Below, piece by piece: positions 35,148 to 44,039 of a DNA stretch of 64,000 nt. The notes beneath the pieces were generated by a model. It saw only the letters and a program-made list of their open reading frames with translations, was not told the DNA's origin and did not search any database. A program made the position numbers and the translations under genes. Every line of letters starts with the position of its first letter. Within the stretch, counting starts at the first letter, position 1. This DNA comes from Flavobacteriales bacterium (GTDB lineage Bacteria; Bacteroidota; Bacteroidia; Flavobacteriales_G; Salibacteraceae), in contig DNTB01000093.1 in NCBI GenBank assembly GCA_003499525.1, positions 1 to 64,000 on the forward strand, written 5' to 3'.

Positions 35148-35218
35148 AACTCTGTATTTATTGGAGATTTAGTCAGAATATAATTCATATTTCAAGGATT
35201 TGCACTGACCTACCTTAG

Positions 35219-35234
35219 TGTGATTCTTATCACA
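35219..35234 (+). promoter_or_regulatory. CRP-type palindrome (TGTGA-N6-TCACA) before the OmpP1/FadL gene
   Basis: A perfect 16-base palindrome TGTGATTCTTATCACA lies 50 bases upstream of the porin ATG. It equals the CRP half-sites TGTGA and TCACA with a six-base spacer. It could be bound by a Crp/Fnr regulator; one is encoded at 60.1 kb. Binding is inferred only. Confidence 0.5.
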
Positions 35235-35283
35235 AGAGGTGAGAATTTAATCTTAAGTTAAGTTCAACAACAAAATTTGAAGT

Positions 35284-36678
35284 ATGAAGAACCGAACGTT
35301 TTATTCACTTTTCGCACTGTGCCTATTAATGATCTTGCCGTTTAGTGGTAGGGCAACAGATGGCTATTTCAGCAATGGTCAGGGAACCAGAGCTAAAGGA
35401 TTTGCAGGTGGTGGTATTGCATTTTTAAGAACTCCCTTTGCAGCTGCTAATAACCCCGCAGCCCTATCTTTTATCGACTCGAAATGGAGTTTTGAAGTTG
35501 CAGTAGGGCTTTTTAATCCCAATCGCAAATACACCGTTAATGGACTTCCGACTTCATCAATGCAAACCTTTGGGTTAAACCCGGGAACATATGAAAGCGG
35601 ATCTTCCTTTTTTGTTATTCCTTCATTGGCCATTGCTTATCAGCTTGGTGAAAAGAACTCATTAGGGTTTAATTTCTATGGAAATGGCGGAATGAATACC
35701 GATTATGACACCAAAACATATTACAATGATGTCCAGTATCAGCTTTTTGGTGGCGATGCTAACCCACAAAATCCTTTTGCCGGCATATCGCAACCAACTG
35801 GAGTCAACATTCAACAATTGTTCCTCTCATTGACGTATGCCCGACAGCTGGGTGAAAAGCATAGTATTGGTATATCTCCAATATTCGTCTATCAAACCTT
35901 TGAGGCAGGTGGTTTAGAAGCGTTCCGCAATTTTGGAATGGCAGGAGGGCCACCGAGACTTGATGTGCCAGATAGAAGTGCTTTTGTAACCGGTAATGGA
36001 CAATCCACGTCTACGGGTTTCGGGGTTCGAATAGGATATCAGGGAGAAATAATAGAAGGATTAAGATTAGGAGCGTCTTTCCAGCCTAGAATAGATATGA
36101 CTCCTTTTGATGAGTACAAAGGGCTGTTTGCCGAAGAAGGTGATTTTGACATTCCAATGAATTGGACAGCAGGGGTTTCCTACGATATAAATGAAGATGT
36201 TACCATCCTCTTTGATGTAAAACAGATTTACTATAGTGATGTAAATTCTGTTGGAAACCCTATGATTCCCGCGAATATGCTTCCAGGAATGTTCGATGCT
36301 GAGGGGAATTTTGCGCCAAACCCCAACTTTATACCACTTGGAGATGAGAATGCTGCTGGCTTTGGCTGGAAAGATATGACCATGTTCAAAGTAGGAGCAG
36401 AGTTTCGTCAGGTTGAAGACTGGGAATTCCGATTTGGCTATTCGTATGGAGAACAGCCCATTCCGGAAACTGAGGTGCTGTTTAATATTTTGGCTCCTGC
36501 GGTTAATTCTCATCACCTATCATTAGGTTTTACCAGAATGATAGGAGATAAGGCACTAAATTTTGCCGTTACCCATGCACTAGCAAATACGGTAAGTGGA
36601 CCAAACCCGTTTGATCCGGCTCAAACGGTAGATCTCGAAATGAACCAGTGGGAATTTGAGCTTGGATTTAATTTCTAA
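35284..36678 (+). CDS. OmpP1/FadL family outer-membrane transporter
   Basis: A 464-residue beta-barrel. The signal peptide ends near SGRA and the mature N-terminus (TDGYFSNGQGTRAKGFAGGGIAF) matches the family, in short DGYFSNGQG. NNPAALSF and repeated Gly-rich barrel strands follow, and the C-terminus ends in an aromatic residue (FELGFNF) as needed for barrel insertion. FadL-type proteins pass hydrophobic molecules such as fatty acids or aromatics across the outer membrane. A CRP-type palindrome stands before it. It is convergent with the TonB receptor, overlapping by 4 bases. Confidence 0.92.
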   Translation: MKNRTFYSLFALCLLMILPFSGRATDGYFSNGQGTRAKGFAGGGIAFLRTPFAAANNPAALSFIDSKWSFEVAVGLFNPNRKYTVNGLPTSSMQTFGLNPGTYESGSSFFVIPSLAIAYQLGEKNSLGFNFYGNGGMNTDYDTKTYYNDVQYQLFGGDANPQNPFAGISQPTGVNIQQLFLSLTYARQLGEKHSIGISPIFVYQTFEAGGLEAFRNFGMAGGPPRLDVPDRSAFVTGNGQSTSTGFGVRIGYQGEIIEGLRLGASFQPRIDMTPFDEYKGLFAEEGDFDIPMNWTAGVSYDINEDVTILFDVKQIYYSDVNSVGNPMIPANMLPGMFDAEGNFAPNPNFIPLGDENAAGFGWKDMTMFKVGAEFRQVEDWEFRFGYSYGEQPIPETEVLFNILAPAVNSHHLSLGFTRMIGDKALNFAVTHALANTVSGPNPFDPAQTVDLEMNQWEFELGFNF

Positions 36679-39170
36679 AACGCCAGCGTAATTCCTGCCA
36701 GAACATTGATTCCGGCTTGCGGAAACAATGCTTTGCTCTGATATCGCCCATTTCCAAGATCATTTACATAAACTGATGTTATGGTGGGATCAAAATCATC
36801 GGCTGGGTATTCAAAATTGTATACCCAGCCGTTGCTTACGTACAGGGTATTAAAAACATTTCTGACCATAACGTTGATGGAAATATTGGACAAGCCCCAA
36901 TCTTCAATCATGTACATAAATTGAACGTCTTGAGTCAGATAAGCATCTAGTGCCGATCTTTCGTTCTGACTGTTATCCAAATATTGTTTGCCCACGTATT
37001 TCGTAATTAGGTTTATGGACATTTCGTCCGATTTGTTCCTGACTACATTCCAGGAGTATTTTAATTGGCTGATAGCAATGAAACCGGGTGAAAAGGCAAT
37101 GTTGGTATTGTCCAATTCATACACCGACTGTTCTCCGGTCAACCAATTGTCCACATACCAATCCATCCTTTCGATTTTGTTTTCGCTTAAGGTTGCTGAA
37201 CCTACCCAGTCGAGTCCTTTGAGGGGGTTCCATCCCCATTCCAATTCAATTCCCAATCGATATGATGAAGCTGCATTTTGGCGAATGGGAGCCCCTACAT
37301 CGTTCACAGCTCCGGTAAGAACAAGTTGGTCGGTATAATCCATATAGTAACCATTTATTCCAAAGCGATATTTCTTTGATAAACGCTTATAGCCAACTTC
37401 ATAATCGATCATTTTCTCGGCTGCCGGTAATTGGTTATTGGGAGCATTGATGTAATCGTTACGATTGGGTTCATGCTGTCCAATCGCCACTGAACCATAG
37501 ACCCTGTCCGACGATGTGAGATTGAAATTGATTCCTCCTTTAGGGTTAAAGAAAGTCAAATTGTCGCGAATGCCTATGGGGTTACCATTATCATCAACAC
37601 CACCAAGCAGTCTCCCGTCATCATTTATACCGTCAATGGTGTAGTCAATATGTCTTAACTGGAGATCACCGAAAACACTCAATGCATCCGTGGCCATGTA
37701 TTCCAGTTTGAAATAGCTATTGTAATCGTATTTTTCTCCGGTTCCACGGTAGTATTCATGGGGTAGCTTGGAATCACCGGCAAATTCCGCCCATATAACC
37801 TGCCCAAAATGATCTCCGAAATAGTATCCATAGCTTCCTCCAAGTATGGCGTTGATCCTGTTTTTGTTGTATTGCACAGAAAAAGTTCCGCCATAGTAAT
37901 CATTATCCAGCCATCTGCGGCGAACGAGATTAGAGAATTCAACGGTCGAATCTCCAATATTGGGCGGAATGATGCCGTAGTCAGGTAAAAATGCTTTGGT
38001 TCCCAATTCAGTGTTCTGGTTGTATTCTGTACCCACATATTCTTCAAAAAAGCCTTTGCCCCGGACGTAAAAACCAGATAAATTCAGGGTCAACACATCC
38101 GAAAATCGATGGAATAGATGAAGTTGATAATGAGTTTGTTGGTAGTCATCCACTTGGTCAGGATAATCATACGGGTTGAAAGTTCTATTGGAATCAAGGA
38201 ACTTTTCAGGAACGCCATACCAGGCCTGATAAGTTCGTTCAGCTCCGCTAAATGTTACAAAATTCAGACGGGTTTTTTCCCCTATATAATTGGCACTCAG
38301 ATAATAAGATTGTAAAGCGGAAGACGCACGGTCAATATATCCATTTGAATTAATTACCGAAGCACGCCCTTCCAATACAAATTTCTCTTTTAAAAGGCCT
38401 GTACCCAATTGTAAGCTATGCCGCACTGTTCCAAAGGAACCAAATGTCCCCTCATATCTTCCAAATGCTTCCCGACTCACATCCAGAGTATTGAGGTTAA
38501 CGGATCCACCGAAAGCCGATGAACCATTGGACGATGTTCCTACCCCTCTTTGAATTTGAATACTATTAGTCGATCCGGCAATATCGGGCAGATTCACCCA
38601 AAAAGTACCGTGAGATTCCGGGTCGTTATAGGGAATGCCGTTCAGTGTGACATTTACTCTGGTAGCATCGCTCCCCCTTATTCTCATGGCCGTATATCCC
38701 ACACCGTTTCCGGCATCAGAGGTCGAAACAACAGAGGTGGCCAGGTCGAGCACATACGGCAAATCAACACTCAGATTTCGGGTTTTAATCTCCATTTTAC
38801 TGATGTTCTGATGAGCAATAGGATCTTCTTGTTTAACCCTTGTGGCGCTTACCACAAACTCGCCTGTTTCAAAATAGGATGGCTTTAGTGAGAAATTTAC
38901 ACCTGATTTGGATTCATTTACGGTAAGGCCGTACTCCAGCGTTTCGTAACCCAGATAGGAAACTTCGAATACCACACTTCCTTCGGGAACATTGTCTAAT
39001 TCAAACCTACCCTCGGCATTTGTGGTAGTTCCGAGATAGGTGTCCTTTATTCTAATTGTGGCTCCAGCAAGAGGTACTTCCTTTTCATTTCCTATAAAAC
39101 CGCTAATGCTGAATTGAGCAGAGGAAAGAATGGATAAGAATAAACCCGGTACAAGCAGTAAATACTTCAT
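36675..39170 (-). CDS. TonB-dependent outer-membrane receptor under TPP riboswitch control (probable thiamine uptake)
   Basis: An 831-residue receptor. The signal peptide is followed by a carboxypeptidase-like domain (ISGFIGNEKEVPLAGATIRI), a plug domain (residues about 110-220, VVSTSDAGNGVGYTAMRIRG) and a barrel ending in LAGITLAF. The TPP riboswitch directly upstream means it is expressed when thiamine pyrophosphate is low, so thiamine or a precursor is the likely cargo, as for the Omr1 receptors of Bacteroidota. The inner-membrane partner PnuT usually found next to it is absent here. The ATG at 39170 is used rather than a TTG two codons earlier. Confidence 0.9.
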   Translation of the reverse strand: MKYLLLVPGLFLSILSSAQFSISGFIGNEKEVPLAGATIRIKDTYLGTTTNAEGRFELDNVPEGSVVFEVSYLGYETLEYGLTVNESKSGVNFSLKPSYFETGEFVVSATRVKQEDPIAHQNISKMEIKTRNLSVDLPYVLDLATSVVSTSDAGNGVGYTAMRIRGSDATRVNVTLNGIPYNDPESHGTFWVNLPDIAGSTNSIQIQRGVGTSSNGSSAFGGSVNLNTLDVSREAFGRYEGTFGSFGTVRHSLQLGTGLLKEKFVLEGRASVINSNGYIDRASSALQSYYLSANYIGEKTRLNFVTFSGAERTYQAWYGVPEKFLDSNRTFNPYDYPDQVDDYQQTHYQLHLFHRFSDVLTLNLSGFYVRGKGFFEEYVGTEYNQNTELGTKAFLPDYGIIPPNIGDSTVEFSNLVRRRWLDNDYYGGTFSVQYNKNRINAILGGSYGYYFGDHFGQVIWAEFAGDSKLPHEYYRGTGEKYDYNSYFKLEYMATDALSVFGDLQLRHIDYTIDGINDDGRLLGGVDDNGNPIGIRDNLTFFNPKGGINFNLTSSDRVYGSVAIGQHEPNRNDYINAPNNQLPAAEKMIDYEVGYKRLSKKYRFGINGYYMDYTDQLVLTGAVNDVGAPIRQNAASSYRLGIELEWGWNPLKGLDWVGSATLSENKIERMDWYVDNWLTGEQSVYELDNTNIAFSPGFIAISQLKYSWNVVRNKSDEMSINLITKYVGKQYLDNSQNERSALDAYLTQDVQFMYMIEDWGLSNISINVMVRNVFNTLYVSNGWVYNFEYPADDFDPTITSVYVNDLGNGRYQSKALFPQAGINVLAGITLAF

Positions 39171-39206
39171 AATCAATAATGTACTGGGATGAACGAAACT
39201 AGAGAA

Positions 39207-39297
39207 TCTTTGTCCCTACGCCGGCATTACCCGGATCAGGTGTTTCCGCAGATGCGGAATGGGTATGTTCTCAGCCCTTTTCGAGCACCCCTTGTTT
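39207..39297 (-). promoter_or_regulatory. TPP riboswitch (THI element)
   Basis: On the minus strand the conserved parts of the thiamine pyrophosphate aptamer appear in order: GGGGTGCTCG, GGCTGAGA, the ACCC side of its stem, ACCTGATCCGGGTAATGCCG (39241-39221) and GCGTAGGGACAAAG. The receptor start is about 37 bases after its end. Control is probably by closing off translation or by early termination; the short space shows no clear T-run hairpin. The riboswitch begins 11 bases after the NadR-like stop. Confidence 0.95.
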
Positions 39298-39307
39298 GAC
39301 TGCGAAA

Positions 39308-39841
39308 TTATATATTCCTTGAGAATAAAAGTTCCACTTGTGAGATAGCCAATTTTAAACGGCCTTCACCAATTCCTCCTATTTCAATGTAGTTGTGATT
39401 GCCCCAACACAGAGTTTCCTTGAGCATTTCGTGCAGTTCGTCACGGTTTTCAGGGTTTTCTCGAAGAACATCGTATTCCCATTTGAGGTCGGGTTTTAGT
39501 AACAAGATGAGGTCGTATCTCATGTTGAGTACCGATTCATCAATCTCATGCCGGGATTTACCGAATTTATATTGACTCCAGACTCTGATAACCTCAGGAC
39601 CGGTATCGCAGAAGCAGGTTCTGTGAGCATTCGAAAATATTTCCTCCTCCAACTCAAGCTGACTTTTTAGGATTTTGATGAGATCCTTCTCCTCATATGC
39701 CGGTTTTTCTGCCACGTACTGGCGAGCATATTCTGGTACATGAGACCCTGAGTAATGATTGGCCAGTTGCCCGGCTAAAGTCGTTTTTCCAGAGGATTCA
39801 GTTCCCGTTATGAGAATTTTATATCGCTTTGTCTCGTCCAT
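39308..39841 (-). CDS. NadR/nicotinamide-riboside-kinase-like ATPase
   Basis: A 177-residue P-loop kinase (GTESSGKTTLAGQLA, residues 13-27) with the NadR signature VPEYARQYV and FCDTGPEVIRVWSQY. It lacks the nucleotidyltransferase half of full NadR. Nicotinamide-riboside phosphorylation is the known activity of such domains. Its position directly before the TPP-controlled receptor suggests it might phosphorylate thiamine instead, but this is inference. It lies upstream of the riboswitch and so is not under its control unless the whole unit is read through. Confidence 0.82.
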   Translation of the reverse strand: MDETKRYKILITGTESSGKTTLAGQLANHYSGSHVPEYARQYVAEKPAYEEKDLIKILKSQLELEEEIFSNAHRTCFCDTGPEVIRVWSQYKFGKSRHEIDESVLNMRYDLILLLKPDLKWEYDVLRENPENRDELHEMLKETLCWGNHNYIEIGGIGEGRLKLAISQVELLFSRNI

Positions 39842-39920
39842 TTTGGCTGCACAAAGAAAGTTAGCTTGAACGAGCTGAATAACTTATACCCAAAATTACT
39901 GTTCGTTTTAAGACCTCAGC

Positions 39921-39928
39921 TAAATTTG
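39921..39928 (+). promoter_or_regulatory. Possible -7 element of the propeller-protein gene (TAAATTTG)
   Basis: TAAATTTG fits TAnnTTTG, 10 bases before the ATG at 39939. The leader would be very short. No -33 TTTG is found. Confidence 0.4.
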
Positions 39929-39938
39929 GCAATTCATT

Positions 39939-42638
39939 ATGGTTCGATTCATTTGGTTATTTCTCTTATTCGTATTTCTGATTGCCGCACTTTATTTTGG
40001 CTACCAAAATCTTATTCCTCAAGGCGAGAGAACAACGTCCGTCTACCAGAAGATTCCCGGAGATGCCTTTTTAATCGCTGACTTGGAGCGACCCTATGAG
40101 CAATGGGAGGACATGTCAAATAACAGTATTGTTTGGGAAGAATTCAAGATTTTCCCTTTTCTGAACCAACTTGACGAGCTAGGAGCTGCTATTCAGGCAG
40201 GAAATCTTTTTGCGAAAAATGGTGTGCTTCCATTCCATCGGATTGTTTTGGCAGCTACTGAAAAGGAAGGGGGCAATGTAGTACTCCATTATATTCTGGA
40301 AATAGATCAGGAGGTTGAAAGTCAGTTCATTGCAAATAACCTCAGTACCGTTTTATCGGCGACACCGAAATTTGATGAGAAGACCCAAATATGGAAGTTC
40401 AAGACCGATTCAACTCATTGGTATTCTTCGAGAAGTGATAGATGGATCATCGTTTCTCCGGAAATGCAACGTGCCGAGCATTTTGTTTCTGAAGAACTTG
40501 ATTTGGAAATATCTTCCGTACAGTTTTTGGAGGTAAAGGAGACGGTGGCTGAGGATGCAGAGGTCAAACTCTTTATAAAATCAGGCAAGTGGTTCGCACT
40601 TTTTCAATCTGTGCTCAATGAGCGTTCTGAAAAGGCCCTAATTCAGAACGGAAAATGGTTCGGGTGGTTTGAGTGTGATGTAGATCAGGAACCTGACAAT
40701 ATCAGCCTTCGTGGTTTTGCTAGTGCAGTGGATTCATTAGATCAGAAGCTGTCTATGTTCAAAGGACATAACCCAGTACAACCACGTGTTCTGGAGTGGT
40801 TACCCAATCGATTTTCGCTGATAACACATATCGGATCTGATCGGATTGGAGACCTTATAGCTCAGAACAGGAAGAATGCACCAGCCAGATACGATGGATT
40901 GGTCGAAGAATGGGATAGCTTATATGATATCCGCCTCGACCATGATTTTACGAGATGGATCGAAAGAGAGGTGGCCCTTGTGATGCATGAGCCGGATCGT
41001 TACACCTCTGATTTGGAGTACAGTTTATGGATCAACTTTAGCGATTCAAGAACTGTTTTTAAGAAGCTGGGCAATATTTCAGTTTTGATCAGTAACGAAT
41101 ACGGGAAGGAATTGCAAGTTTTGCCCTATCGGGGATATGAAATACGAAAAATTGATGAACCGGATTTCATACCGGCAATCTTCGGTGGATGGTATAGCGA
41201 CATTCGGAATAACTACTACCTCCAGCTTAAGGATTACCTGGTCTTCTCTAATTCGCCTGCTACGTTACAATGGATTGTGGACCGATACGAAAGAGGAGAA
41301 ATGCTGGGAAGAGACGCTGATTTTGAGCAGTATGAACGTGATTTAACAAACGAATCTAATTTATTGATAATCAATAGTATAGCATCATCTGTTGAATGGT
41401 ATAAGAACCTCGGAAGCACGGAAACTTCGACCTGGATTGATGAGCATACATCCTGGATAAGAAACTTTCAGGCAGCTGCGCTTCAAGTGAGTTATGAACG
41501 TGGAAACCTATACTATGTAAACCTTCATCTTAAGTACAATCCAGTATATAAAGAACAATTCAATTCTCTTTGGGAGCTAGCCCTTGATACAACAACAGAC
41601 ATGAAGCCGGTATTGGTTCGAAATCATTACACAGGCGCTCCAGAAATTGTAGTTCAGGACAAGAATCATAATCTTTACCTCATTAGTAATAAGGGGCGTG
41701 TATTGTGGAAAAGAAAGTTGGACAGCCCTATTCAAGGTGATGTCCTCCAGATTGATAGTTATCAAAACGGTAAGTTACAGTTGGCTTTCAATACGAAAAA
41801 GAGAGTTTACATCATTGACCGAAACGGGATTGATCTTCCAAATTTCCCCATCGAATTACCCTCTAACGCTGCCACATCAATGACCATTTTGGATTATGAA
41901 AGTAATGGGGAATATCGATTTTTAGTCCCTTGTTCGGGAGGGCAGATTTTTAATTACAACCTGGAGGGCAAAAGAGTTAGAGGTTGGTCCTATACCAGCA
42001 CTGGTGAGGAAGTGGCTTACCCCATAACGTGGAACCCTATTAAAAACCGCGATCATTTGATCGTGATTTTTGAGAACGGCGAGGTGAAAACCCTTAATCG
42101 AAGAGGAAATATAAGGTTGAATCTCACCAGTCGGTTTTCGGAATCGATTGAAAACTATTCAATTAAGACCGGAAGAAATTTGGAAAGCACACATATCTAT
42201 GGAATCGATACTGTTGGCAGTATTATGCGCGTCAACCTGTCGGATAAGTATGAAAATCTATTCAGGGTTAGTGACACTATATCGAACAGTTCATTTCTTG
42301 ACTTTAACCGGGATGGGACTATGGAATTGATGTTAGTTCTCGACGACAAGATTCAGATTTATCATTTAGATGGGAAGGTTCTAACCAGTGTTGACTACGA
42401 TGGTGAATTAGCTTCCGTACCCAGTGTTTATTCGTTCTCGGGAAAGCATTGGCTGGGGTTCACAAACCAAACCTCACAAAGAGTTTATCTGGTCGATGAA
42501 GAAGGTCAGGTTCATCCCGATTTTCCTTTAATTGGATCTGGTCTGTTTACAATATCCGATATTAATAATGACCAGAAATTGAATGTAATCTCTACAGATC
42601 AAAGTGGTGTAATGATGGTCTTTACATTAAATCAATAA
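39939..42638 (+). CDS. Membrane-anchored protein with unknown N-domain and C-terminal beta-propeller-like repeats
   Basis: An 899-residue protein with an N-terminal signal anchor (VRFIWLFLLFVFLIAALYFG, about residues 2-21) and a large exported remainder. Residues 30-540 are repetitive alpha/beta sequence with many aromatic and charged residues; I recall nothing certain, though a DUF3352-like region is possible. From about residue 550 the chain has PQQ-like strands (HNLYLISNKGRVLWKRKL, KRVYIIDRNG, GQIFNYNLEGKRVRGW, KIQYHL-like), typical of a beta-propeller. It may bind peptidoglycan or protein partners. It heads a run of three same-strand genes ending in the TPR-CHAT protein. Confidence 0.7.
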   Translation: MVRFIWLFLLFVFLIAALYFGYQNLIPQGERTTSVYQKIPGDAFLIADLERPYEQWEDMSNNSIVWEEFKIFPFLNQLDELGAAIQAGNLFAKNGVLPFHRIVLAATEKEGGNVVLHYILEIDQEVESQFIANNLSTVLSATPKFDEKTQIWKFKTDSTHWYSSRSDRWIIVSPEMQRAEHFVSEELDLEISSVQFLEVKETVAEDAEVKLFIKSGKWFALFQSVLNERSEKALIQNGKWFGWFECDVDQEPDNISLRGFASAVDSLDQKLSMFKGHNPVQPRVLEWLPNRFSLITHIGSDRIGDLIAQNRKNAPARYDGLVEEWDSLYDIRLDHDFTRWIEREVALVMHEPDRYTSDLEYSLWINFSDSRTVFKKLGNISVLISNEYGKELQVLPYRGYEIRKIDEPDFIPAIFGGWYSDIRNNYYLQLKDYLVFSNSPATLQWIVDRYERGEMLGRDADFEQYERDLTNESNLLIINSIASSVEWYKNLGSTETSTWIDEHTSWIRNFQAAALQVSYERGNLYYVNLHLKYNPVYKEQFNSLWELALDTTTDMKPVLVRNHYTGAPEIVVQDKNHNLYLISNKGRVLWKRKLDSPIQGDVLQIDSYQNGKLQLAFNTKKRVYIIDRNGIDLPNFPIELPSNAATSMTILDYESNGEYRFLVPCSGGQIFNYNLEGKRVRGWSYTSTGEEVAYPITWNPIKNRDHLIVIFENGEVKTLNRRGNIRLNLTSRFSESIENYSIKTGRNLESTHIYGIDTVGSIMRVNLSDKYENLFRVSDTISNSSFLDFNRDGTMELMLVLDDKIQIYHLDGKVLTSVDYDGELASVPSVYSFSGKHWLGFTNQTSQRVYLVDEEGQVHPDFPLIGSGLFTISDINNDQKLNVISTDQSGVMMVFTLNQ

Positions 42639-42692
42639 AGATCGAGATACTACTTTCTCAGTGTTCCGTAGATTAGTAGAAAATAATTGTGT

Positions 42693-44039
42693 ATGAGGAG
42701 AGCTTTACCTTTAATTCTTATCGCACTATCCTCTTTTCATGTTTGGGCTCAGGAAATGGCCAACATATACAACATGAAAACTCTGCCCCAATCTTTTTAT
42801 GCAAATCCTTCATTTATTCCGTTGGGTAGAATTAATATCGCCATTCCCGCTCTAGGATCACAATATATAAGCCCCGGAAAGAGTGATTTTGTCCTTTCTA
42901 AAGTTTTCATTAGAGATAACAATGGAAACTATACCATGGATACAGACCGATTTCTGAATGGACTGAACGATCGCAACCTCACCACTGTGTATTATGTCAA
43001 CGATCTACTTCATTTCGGAATCGCAATTGAGAAGAATTATTTCATGTTCAACATTACCGACCGCATACGTCTTCTGAATGACTTTCCGCGGAATTTTGCC
43101 TTCCTTATTGGAGATGTACTAGAGAGCCAGATACCAAGATTTCCTATTGAAATTGATGAATTAAAGGTGGACTATCGGCATTTTAGAGAATATGGCTTGG
43201 GTTACGCACGAAGGGTTGATGAGAAACTTACTGTTGGGGGCCGATTGAAACTGTATTCGGGATTGGTAGATATTCAGACCATCAACGACATCTCTATTGA
43301 GAACATTGTGCTGACTGACTTAGGAAACCCAAAGCTTACCGGGCCTGCCATTTTTAATGTGACTTCTTCCGGTTTGAGCGAATATGAAAACAACCCTTCG
43401 GGGTTGATCACCGGTTATAACAATTATGGATTTGCAATGGACATTGGCGGAAGATATGTTATAAACCGCAAGTATGAATTTGCCGCGAGTATTTTGGACA
43501 TGTTTGGAACCATTAACTGGCAAAGCAATGTCAGGAATTATAACACAGATACGGTGGAAGTGGAAATATCTCCGGTAACAGCTGATGAGTTGAGATCCTT
43601 TGGAGATATTGGATATCTAACCGACTATCAGCAATTTCTTGACAGTCTGTCCAGAGAAGCAGGGGTGGAGGTTGATAACAACTCATATCAGACCAAGACA
43701 CCGACACGGTTGTTTGTTTCGGGTGGAATGTATGTGCTTCCTCGCTTACAGGCTATGATTTTAACAGAAACGGTATTTCGAGAAGATCAAACTGATTTTT
43801 TTCTCAGGGTTTCAGCAAATGGACGAGTTAAGCGGTTCCTTGGATATACACTAAGCTATGCTGTTGTAGACCCTAATCAATCGAGTTTGAATCTTGGGGC
43901 AGGATTTACTGTAAGCACTGGCCCGGTTCAGTTCCATGCGATTGCAGATAATATTTTTGATCCATTTCAGCTCGATGAGCAAAACCAGTTTTCATTCCGG
44001 TTTGGATTTAACCTTGTAATTGGAAGAGACTATGAATAG
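42693..44039 (+). CDS. DUF5723-like outer-membrane barrel protein
   Basis: A 448-residue exported protein (signal peptide ends at VWAQ). MANIYNMKTLPQSFYANPSFIP and YGLGYARRVDEKLTVGGRLKLYSG recall the DUF5723 family of Bacteroidota outer-membrane proteins. Its beta-strand periodicity and a final FRFGFNLVIG support a barrel. The ATG at 42693 is preferred to a TTG two codons before it. It overlaps the TPR-CHAT gene by 8 bases, so the two are tightly coupled and may work together at the envelope. Confidence 0.8.
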   Translation: MRRALPLILIALSSFHVWAQEMANIYNMKTLPQSFYANPSFIPLGRINIAIPALGSQYISPGKSDFVLSKVFIRDNNGNYTMDTDRFLNGLNDRNLTTVYYVNDLLHFGIAIEKNYFMFNITDRIRLLNDFPRNFAFLIGDVLESQIPRFPIEIDELKVDYRHFREYGLGYARRVDEKLTVGGRLKLYSGLVDIQTINDISIENIVLTDLGNPKLTGPAIFNVTSSGLSEYENNPSGLITGYNNYGFAMDIGGRYVINRKYEFAASILDMFGTINWQSNVRNYNTDTVEVEISPVTADELRSFGDIGYLTDYQQFLDSLSREAGVEVDNNSYQTKTPTRLFVSGGMYVLPRLQAMILTETVFREDQTDFFLRVSANGRVKRFLGYTLSYAVVDPNQSSLNLGAGFTVSTGPVQFHAIADNIFDPFQLDEQNQFSFRFGFNLVIGRDYE

